From Dastarcus helophoroides (lineage: Eukaryota > Arthropoda > Insecta > Coleoptera > Bothrideridae), in the NCBI GenBank assembly GCA_028583605.1, contig CM053329.1, positions 34,310,992 through 34,374,991 on the forward strand: a DNA stretch of 64,000 nt, written 5' to 3'. Position 1 is the stretch's first letter, and every line of letters begins with the position of its first letter. Under the pieces are notes generated by a model that was not told the origin of the DNA, made no database searches, and worked only from the letters and a program-made list of their open reading frames with translations. This document shows, piece by piece, positions 56,985 to 64,000 of the stretch. The position numbers were made by a program, and so were the translations under genes.

Positions 56985-57975
56985 ACAGTAATTAACTTTA
57001 GTCTAGATTGAGTTCTACTTGCATACGATACTTGGGGTTGTCCACAGTTTCTTTGTGGACTAATAGGTGGTGGCACTTAGGAGTCACACAAGGACATTTG
57101 TTGAGTCTATAGCACTTACCTGCCAGAATATTTGTTAGCATTTTAGTTGGATATGCCAAAATGACGAGATCTAATTATATCAAAACAGATCGTTGGTTTG
57201 CAGACTCTAAATCTGATAAATGTTCAAACCTATTGGTCTGTGCATTAGAATCTTGTCTTCTGGGACCTTCCTAAAGAGCAACCGCTTTGCTAAGCGTTTG
57301 TGTTTCAATTGTTGGAAGTTCGGCTTTACCTATGATTCACCATGCACCCTTAGGGGGCTGTAGTCCAGGTTGCATTGCATTTGCATAAGACACTTGTTGG
57401 AGTTTTCCTCAGTTTCTCTATAGTCCAATTGGTGGCGGTACTTAGGAGTCACACAAGAACATTTGTTGAGTCTATAACACTTGATTGCCAGAACATTTAT
57501 TAGCATTTTAGTTGGATATGTCAAAGTGAGGAGATCTAATTAAATTGAAACTCAATCTCACAATCTGATAAATGTTCAAACCTATTGGTCTCTGCACTAG
57601 AATCGTATCTCCTGGGACCTTCCTAGAGAGCAACCACTTTGCTAAGAGTTTGTGTTTTAACTGTTGAAAGTTCGATTTACTTCTGATTCATTATAAACCC
57701 TTAGAGGTGTGTATTACTGTAGTCTAGGTTGCATTCTACTTGCATACGACACTTGTTGGAGTTGTCCACAGTTTCGTTATTGTCCAATAGGTGGCGATAC
57801 TTAGGAGTCACACGAAGGACACTCGTTAATTCTATAGTAATTGCCAGAACATTTGATGATCGGATATACCAAACTGACGAGATCTAATAAGATCGAAACA
57901 GATCTTTGTTTTCCAAACTCTGAATCTGATAAATGTTCATCAAACCTATTGGTCTGTGCATTTAGAATCTTGACT
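56985..57975. repeat. ~360-bp satellite, about 2.7 monomers
   Basis: The box TTGCATA(C/A)GA(T/C)ACTTG recurs at about 57012, 57379 and 57738, giving monomers of about 366 and 359 bp. Shared blocks include CTTAGGAGTCACACAAGGAC, TTTAGTTGGATATGCCAAA, GATAAATGTTCAAACCTATT and CTTTGCTAAGCGTTTGTGTT. It is GC-richer than its surroundings and stands alone between TTTCGAA tracts. On the minus strand each monomer keeps an open stretch (with CYRLNKC.CVTPKY), which may be chance or the relic of a coding element. Confidence 0.9.
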
Positions 57976-60180
57976 TTTATTTATTTCTTTTTTCTAAAAT
58001 TTTTGCGTTAACGTTAACAGCAAAATGTTAACTTTTCTTGAAATTATGTAAATTAAATAATTTTCATCACATAAAATTTCCTTTTCTTTTAATTTCGATT
58101 ATTCTGGAAGTTTCAAAATTTTTTAATGTAAATTTTGACTTTGTTTTGCCGAATTTCAACTTTTTTCTCCAGAATTCGAGCTTATCAGTCTTAATTTTCA
58201 CTTTTTTTCCAAAATTTCGACTTTAAACTTGAAACTTTCACTTTGCAAGGGTCTGAATTATACGAAAAATTAAAATTTCGAAAGAAAAACCAAAATTTAC
58301 TTAAAAAATTTTCCTTTTACACTTCCAATTTTGCTTCTATTTCTTAAAAGTCAAACTCAAATTTTCGACTTCTTCCAGATATTTTGACTGATTTTTTTTA
58401 GATGGCGTCTTTAATAATATTCGATTGTCAAACTTTTTTTATCAAAATGTTGAAAATTAAACGATTTCTTGAACTGAAAATTGAAATTTCGAAAAAAAGC
58501 CCCAAAAACATTCTAAATTTCCAAGACATAGCCTAATCTTGTGAGGAAAAAGTAGAATATCAAGTATAAAATCGTAACTTAGAAAAAGACTAATTAGAAG
58601 AAAAACCTCAATTTTGGGAAAAGGTCGGAATTTCCAAAAAATCAAATTTAAAATGAAATTCTAAACTTTTACAAAAACTCCAAAAACGTCGAAATTTCGA
58701 AACAATTTACAATTTCCAAAGGTTGAAATTTGCAAAAAAAATGCGATATTTTCAAAAACAGTGAATTTATTTAAGACAAAAAGCTCTCAGTTTTCAAAAA
58801 CAATTTCTCGAAATTATTACTTTCTTATTTCAATTTTGAATATTTAAATTTCGCTAAAGAAACTGAATTAACAAGAATATGCTTGAAATTTCTTAAAAAC
58901 ATGTTTCTCAATATTTTTACTTATTTCATAATATTTTGATCTAATTTAGAGAAAATAAACAAAGTTGGATACGTCCAAATTTTAGGAAAAAACCAACCGA
59001 GGAAAAAGTTGACATTTCTGGAAACAACAAACATCCCACTTTGACTAAAGCACTGAACTGTACGCTTAAAAATGATAGTTCTGCTGGCGAAATACGTATC
59101 GCGTAATTATTTGTTTAATTGCCGATGTGGTAAAAGGGCAAAACATTCAACAGACTTATAACATTTTCAGATAAAGATCAAAATTTGAGAAAAAACTTTC
59201 AGTTTCTGGGAAGTCAGATTTGAAAAGGTCGAAATATTCAGGAGAGCACGGATATTAAAAAAATGGCAGAATTGGAAAAAAAGGATATTTTTGGAACGAA
59301 AATCCAAAAAGTAGAATTTTTCAGATAAAGTCAAAATTTCGAAATAAAGTCGAAATTTAGAAATAAAGTAGAAATTTCGAAAAATTAGGAAATTAGTTTT
59401 AGGAAAATAATTTTAAAAGAAAGACTCAAAAGTTCGAGAAAGAGACGAAATAGTAACTTAAAAAAAGACTAATTAGGAAAAAAAGCTAAATGTTGGGAAA
59501 AAAAGTCGGAATTTCAAAAAATCAAATTTAAAATAAAAACCTAACCTTTCACAAAAACTCTAAAAACGTCGAAAGTTTCGAAACAATTTACAATTTCCAA
59601 AGGTTGAAATTTGCAAAAAAAAATGCGATATTTTTCAGAAACAGTAAATTTATTGCAAGACAGACATTTTAAATATCTCGTTTGAAATAAAAATCAAAAC
59701 ATTTGAGAAAAGGCAAATTTAAAAAAAAACAGTCAACGTTTCTGAAAAATTGGTTCCTAAGATGTTGGGATTTTCAAAAGAAGGCCAATGTTAAGAAAAA
59801 TAACAACAATTAAAAAAAAATCAAAATTTCCAGGAAATGATCGAAATTACGAGAAGTTTCAGATGAAGTCAAATTTTAAGAAAAAAAGCAGAATTTTGCG
59901 AATGGTCTAAATTTAAAAAGAAAAAATCGCTCTGCTAATAAATCCAAGATCATAAAGAAAGAAAAACTTTGTAAAAATAGCCACAATGTTTAGAAAAGGA
60001 CGAATTTTGACAACAAAAATGAATTTTAGAGAAAAAAAAATGAGAATTTCTCAGAGAATGTCAAATTCTCAGAAAAAATAGTCAAGTTTTAAGGAAAAAC
60101 TTGAAATTTACAGAAACATAAACCGTCGAATTTTGGGATAGGTCAAAATTTAGAAAGAAATAAAAATGTGTTGAGAATAA
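57976..60180. repeat. T-rich then A-rich tract
   Basis: T-rich to about 58250, A-rich after. A direct duplication is visible: AAAACGTCGAAA..TTTCGAAACAATTTACAA at 58684-58740 recurs at about 59566-59625 with the preceding ~100 bp. A small non-repetitive island lies at 59035-59160. Not coding. Confidence 0.6.
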
Positions 60181-61760
60181 TTTTAAAATTTCCAGAAAAA
60201 GACGATCTTCGAGATAAAAATCGAATATTTTGAAAACCCAAACGAATTTCGAAAAAAATTGAAATTTCAAGAAAAAGATCAAGGTACAGATCGAGAAAAA
60301 TGTGGCGTTTTCAGTTAAAAATCGAAAATTTCAAAAACCCAAACGAAAAAAATTTGAAATTTCAATAAAAATGAAATTTTGAGGAAAAAATTGATATTTC
60401 GGGAAACAATTGAGTTTCGAGATAAAAATCGAAAGTTTCAAAAACCTAACCGAATTTTGAAAAAAATTTGACATTTCAAGAAAAAGATCAACTTTTTGAG
60501 AAAAAGTCGAATTTCCAGATAAACATCGAAAGTTTTGAAAACCCAAATGTATTTTGAAAAAAAAAATCGAAATTTTAAGAAAAAGATCGCCATTTTGAGA
60601 AACAGTTTGGAATTTCTAGAAAAAAGTCGGGTTTCCAGGTAAACCCCGACAGTTTTAAAAACCCAAATGAATTTGGAAAAAAAAAGCGAAATTTCAAGAA
60701 AAAGATTTGAGGAACAGATCGAAATTTCCAAAAAAAAGTCGAGTTTCGAGGCAAAAGCCAAGTTTCGGGGCAAAAATCGAAAGTTTCAAAAATTCAAACG
60801 AATTTACAAAAAAAAATCTAAATTTCAAGAAAAAGTTCGACATTTAAAGGAAAATATCGAAATTTCGCAAAAACAGTCGAGTTTCCAGGTAAAAATCGTA
60901 AGTTTTAAAAACCCAAACGAATATAGAAAAAAATCGAAATTTTAACAAAAATATTGACATTTTGAGAAAAAGATAGAAATTTCGGAAAAAATCGATTTTC
61001 GAGGTAAAAATCGAAAGTTTCAAAAAACCAGACAAATTTCGGAAAAAATTGAAATTTCAAGAAAAAGATCGACATTTTGAGAAACAGATCGAAATTTCGA
61101 GAAAAAAGCTGTGTTTCCAAGTCAAAATGTAAAGTTCCAAAAACCCAAATGATTTCCGAAAAAAAAAATCGAAATTTCAAGAAAAATATCAACATTTTGA
61201 GGAAAGATCGAAATTTAGAGAGAAAAGCCAAGTTTCCAAGTAAAAATCGAAAGTTTCGAAAACCCAAACGAATTTCGAAAAAAAATCGGAATTTCAAGAA
61301 AAATATCAACATTTTGAGGTAAAACATAAATTTCGGGAAAAAATCGATTTCGGGAGAAAATCGATTTTAGAGGTAAAAATCGAAAGTTTCAAAAACCCAA
61401 ACGAATTTAGAAAAAAAATCTAAATTTCAAGAAAAAGATCGAAATTTCGCAAAAACAGTCGAGTTTTGAAGTAAAAATCGAAAGTGTTAAAAACCCAAAC
61501 GAATGTAGAAAAAAAATCAAAATTTCAAGAAAAATATTTACATTTTGGGAAAAAATCGATTTTAGAGGTAAAAATCGAAAGTTTCAAAACCCAAAACGAA
61601 TTTTGAAATAATATCGAAATTTTGAGAAAAGAAAAAAGGAAAATATTGAACTTTTAAGAAAATAGTCGATTTTCAAGGTAAAAATTAGAGATTTAAAAAA
61701 CCCAAACGAATTTCGAAAAAAAAATCGAAACTTAAAAAAATATACATTTTTCGAAAGGGA
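60180..61760. repeat. ~95-135 bp tandem array, about 14 units
   Basis: The box AAAACCCAAACGAATTTCG (variants) occurs near 60236, 60339, 60442, 60539, 60659, 60790, 60908, 61022, 61140, 61260, 61395, 61492, 61587 and 61698. Each unit also has GTAAAAATCGAAAGTTTCAA and ATTTCAAGAAAAAGATCGA-type text. The overlapping Lys-rich and Phe-rich frames on both strands (60438-61327) come from this and are not genes. Confidence 0.9.
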
Positions 61761-62028
61761 GTCCAATTTTTTCGAAATTGGGAAATTTGAGAAAAATTTC
61801 AGGCGACAAAGTCCAAATTTCTCGTTCCAATAATGAGATAAACGTCGAAATTTTGAGAAATAAGTTGGGACTTTTATTTTCTCGAATTATTGTCTTTTTA
61901 CAAAAATCATAATTTGCAATAAATATTTTTCAAAATTTCTAAATAAATATGATTCTCAAAATTTGTACTTTTTTATGAAACGATGGAACAAATTGAGAGA
62001 AATGCAGATTTTGATAAACAACTCCATC
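61761..62028. repeat. Remaining A-rich filler
   Basis: AAATTTGAGAAAAATTTC-type words; no unit, no gene. Confidence 0.5.
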
Positions 62029-62168
62029 GTATCTCTCTGAAGATGATAGCTTGGCTGTCGAAACGCGTTAAAGCAACCTTTATTGTGTTTTTTAATCTTT
62101 CTTGGTTTCAGGGGACAAGTTTTGTATTTCAATTTTTAAAGATAACCAAGGACCAGTCATTTCTACCA
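62029..62168. mobile_element. Foldback element copy 15 (right half)
   Basis: It starts at the core (GTATCTCTCTGAAGATGATA GC), then GGCTGTCGAAACGCGTTAAA, GCAACCTTTATTGTGTTTTT, CTTGGTTTCAGGGGACAAG, and AACCAAGGACCAGTCATTTC TACC. Exactly one arm is present. Confidence 0.95.
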
Positions 62169-62469
62169 AAATAAAGTGAGAATAAAAAAAAACAAAATTT
62201 TCAAAATAAGTCGAATTTTGAGAAATGACGAAATCTCGAATGTCGACGAATTTTGAGATGAAAATTTGAGAAAGTCGATTTTGATAAAAGAAGTCGATTT
62301 TACAGAAATAAATCCATATTTTTAACAGAAAAAGACAAATTTTGTGAAAAAAGACGAATTTTAACGAAAAAAGACGAATTTTACCAAAAAGGTCGAAACT
62401 TAAAGAAAATGTCGAAATTTCAAGAAAAGGACAAATTTTCAAGAAAAAATAGAAGTTTCTGGAAAAGGG
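62169..62469. repeat. A-rich filler between two foldback copies
   Basis: AAAAAGACGAATTTTA and AAGTCGAATTTTGAGAAATG words. Not coding. Confidence 0.55.
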
Positions 62470-62651
62470 ATTGAAATGCAAAACTTGTCCCGTGAAACCA
62501 AGAAAGATTAAAAAACGCAACAAACGTTTCTCTAACGCGTTTCGACAGCCAAACTGTCATCTTCAGAGAGATACTGATCTTTCTTGGTTTCAGGGGACAA
62601 GTTCTGTATTTCAATTTTTGAAGATAACCAAAGACCAGTCCGTTCCACCAA
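62470..62651. mobile_element. Foldback element copy 16
   Basis: ATTGAAATGCAAAACTTGTC, CGTGAAACCAAGAAAGATTA, CTCTAACGCGTTTCGACAGC, CATCTTCAGAGAGATACTG, then CTTGGTTTCAGGGGACAAG and AACCAAAGACCAGTCCGTTC CACC. The inner right arm is deleted, as in copy 4, with which it shares the GACAGCCAA and ACAAGTT variants. Confidence 0.95.
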
Positions 62652-62994
62652 AATCTGGAAAAGGGTCCCACAGTTGAGAATATAGATATTCAGGCTGGCT
62701 ATATTAGCCAGTCGAGCAAGCGGTCCCCTGTCCTATTCTAACTATCTGGTAGGAAAAGATAAGAATTTAAAAATGCTTTCAATTAGGTAGAACTGGACAA
62801 ATTACTGCATTAATTATTATTTCAATATAAATATTGTTAGGTACGCTACACATGAACACCTGATATTCATAAAGTCGACCTCTTGGGGGTCCATGGATCC
62901 CAAATTAACAAACTCTGCTATAAACGCATACTAACAGACAAGTCATAGCCTAAAGCAGATAAGCACTAAAAAATGATTTATTAAAATTCTTCCT
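62652..62994. other. Unassigned DNA
   Basis: The composition changes to ordinary AT-rich DNA. GGCTGGCTATATTAGCCAGTC-like self-complementary text lies near 62694. No gene. Confidence 0.45.
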
Positions 62995-63440
62995 CTAGAC
63001 GTGTTAAATAGGGGATGAAAGTTGATATAAAAGTTCGTCATATTTGAAGTTTGAAAATTGATGTTTAGGCTTCTGTTTGTAAATAAAAGTCAGTAGTTCA
63101 GCGTCTTTAGAAATTCATCCCCTAAAAGGAAAAAATTTAGAACGCTAACACTGACTGCCCGACAGATAATTCACTAGAGTGGTGGGTCTGTAGTCTAGAA
63201 TCTAGAAGCATGACATTTCGCACATAATTTCCTTATATAACGTAGTTCAGCATTATGAAAAATTTTTGAGAATTCATCCATAAAAATTGTTAAATTGTTA
63301 AATAAGATCGAAAATTTGTACGCAAGTTCGTCATTTTTGAAGTTAGAAATATGGAAATTGATGTGTAGACTTCTGTTTACAAATAAGTTACTTTTATTAG
63401 CACTTTTGGCAAATTATCCCCTAAAGGAGTAAAATAAGGG
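62995..63440. repeat. Two degenerate direct copies of a dispersed repeat
   Basis: GTGTTAAATAGGGGATGAAA, AAGTTCGTCATATTTGAAGT, GATGTTTAGGCTTCTGTTTG and AATTCATCCCCTAAAAGG (62995-63130) recur as GTTAAATAAGATCGAAAA, AAGTTCGTCATTTTTGAAGT, GATGTGTAGACTTCTGTTTA and AATTATCCCCTAAAGGAG (63290-63435). The CCCCTAA/TAGGGG pattern resembles a common insect dispersed repeat. Confidence 0.65.
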
Positions 63441-64000
63441 ACAAAAGTTTGCTATGGGAAGTGGGAAGGCGTCATTTTCGAAGATGATTTAAGAAAAGTT
63501 GGATGGTTTCAGATATAACTGTTTATAGATGAGAAATCTTGTCAGATACACGACTCATTTTTATACAAATCATGATTTGGTCATTTCAGGTCCTAAATTT
63601 GTTTCAAGGTCAAATCAATTGTCCTTCGTTCATTGCTGTGATTAGTTGGATTTCATAATATGATAAGAAGAGTTAATTTGTCAATAATATTTCTCGATTA
63701 TAATAAATGAAGTCCCAGGGAACAACTTATTCGTTTAAAATGTTGTTTGTCTTCATGTGGAATAAATCAAAATTTTTGTGGATGCAACTCCTTTTGCCCT
63801 TCATATAAAAGGATTAACATACTTCCATGGTTAATATTAAAATATCAATCACTGACCTTTCTTTAAACATTTTGCGATGATATCTCAAACTACGAAGGAG
63901 TCAAGAACAAAGGATGTTTCCAAGTTCACGTTTTCTGCATCTGCATGCTCCCCTTACTGCAACATCCGCGACTATCAAATCTATCACTAATCACCTTATC
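63441..64000. other. Unassigned DNA to the window end
   Basis: No frame with protein features and no element ends. The sequence is not part of the TTTCGAA tract. Confidence 0.45.

Noticed and set aside
57330..57524. 64-codon minus-strand frame as a small cysteine protein gene
   Set aside because: It lies within the 360-bp satellite and recurs in decayed form in the other monomers; kept only as an observation.
60438..61327. Overlapping Phe-rich (minus) and Lys/Asn-rich (plus) open frames of 80-140 codons
   Set aside because: Both strands are open at once because the repeat lacks stop-forming words; the peptides repeat with the ~115-bp DNA unit and have no domain.
30001..62470. CRISPR-like array from evenly spaced short palindromes
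   Set aside because: The repeats are eukaryotic tandem and foldback repeats with degenerate units; there are no uniform spacers and no cas genes.

Overview
This is AT-rich eukaryotic DNA, most likely from an insect genome. The clues are two mariner copies, hAT-type termini, several families of decayed non-LTR retrotransposon, solo LTRs, and two pseudogenes that resemble multi-copy arthropod protein families. I found no convincing intact host gene, no bacterial-style operon, no rRNA, no clear tRNA and no CRISPR array. Almost every open frame in the window is a chance frame inside repeats rich in AAATTT, TTTTCG and GAAAAA; these give artificial Phe/Leu-rich or Lys/Asn-rich peptides on opposite strands.

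Layout. Positions 1-6400 are a complex satellite with a period near 497 bp at its left end, split by a complete 1280-bp mariner (4771-6050) that is flanked by TA. Positions 7270-10245 hold a second tandem array (subunit about 70-90 bp). It is interrupted by hairpin elements, a hAT-type element with an 8-bp target duplication, and a decayed tyrosine-recombinase-like pseudogene. A truncated mariner (11098-11795) and one candidate exon (12148-12288) follow. Positions 13829-16045 hold a 5'-truncated non-LTR retrotransposon next to a decayed protein of a repeated arthropod family, both on the minus strand. Solo LTRs lie at 17309, 41460 and 42959, and an LTR with its primer-binding site at 23871-24139. 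Positions 20124-21535 are a 272-278 bp tandem array seeded by the 3' tail of an RTE-like retroelement.

From about 27800 to 44830 the window is dominated by fragments of the same retrotransposon and by an old segmental duplication. The stretch 29083-32520 is re-used, in the same order, in 35690-44830, where it is swollen by a 500-bp tandem array, a 253-bp foldback element and solo LTRs. The right third (44830-62700) is degenerate TTTCGAAA-type tract that switches strand orientation between blocks. It contains a roughly 600-bp higher-order array with a nested 20-mer (48420-50880), a 360-bp satellite (56985-57975) and an array of about 115 bp (60180-61760).

The most striking signal is a dispersed palindromic (foldback) element. 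Its consensus is about 280 bp, made of two arms of about 139 bp that begin GGTGGAACGGACTGGTCC and meet at a core around CTCTGAAGATGATAGC. At least sixteen loci carry copies in every state of decay, nearly all inside the AT-rich tracts. No enzyme for it is visible here.

All coordinates of repeats and pseudogenes come from reading the sequence by eye and are approximate, except where terminal repeats or target duplications fix the edge. Family assignments rest on remembered motifs, not on database searches.
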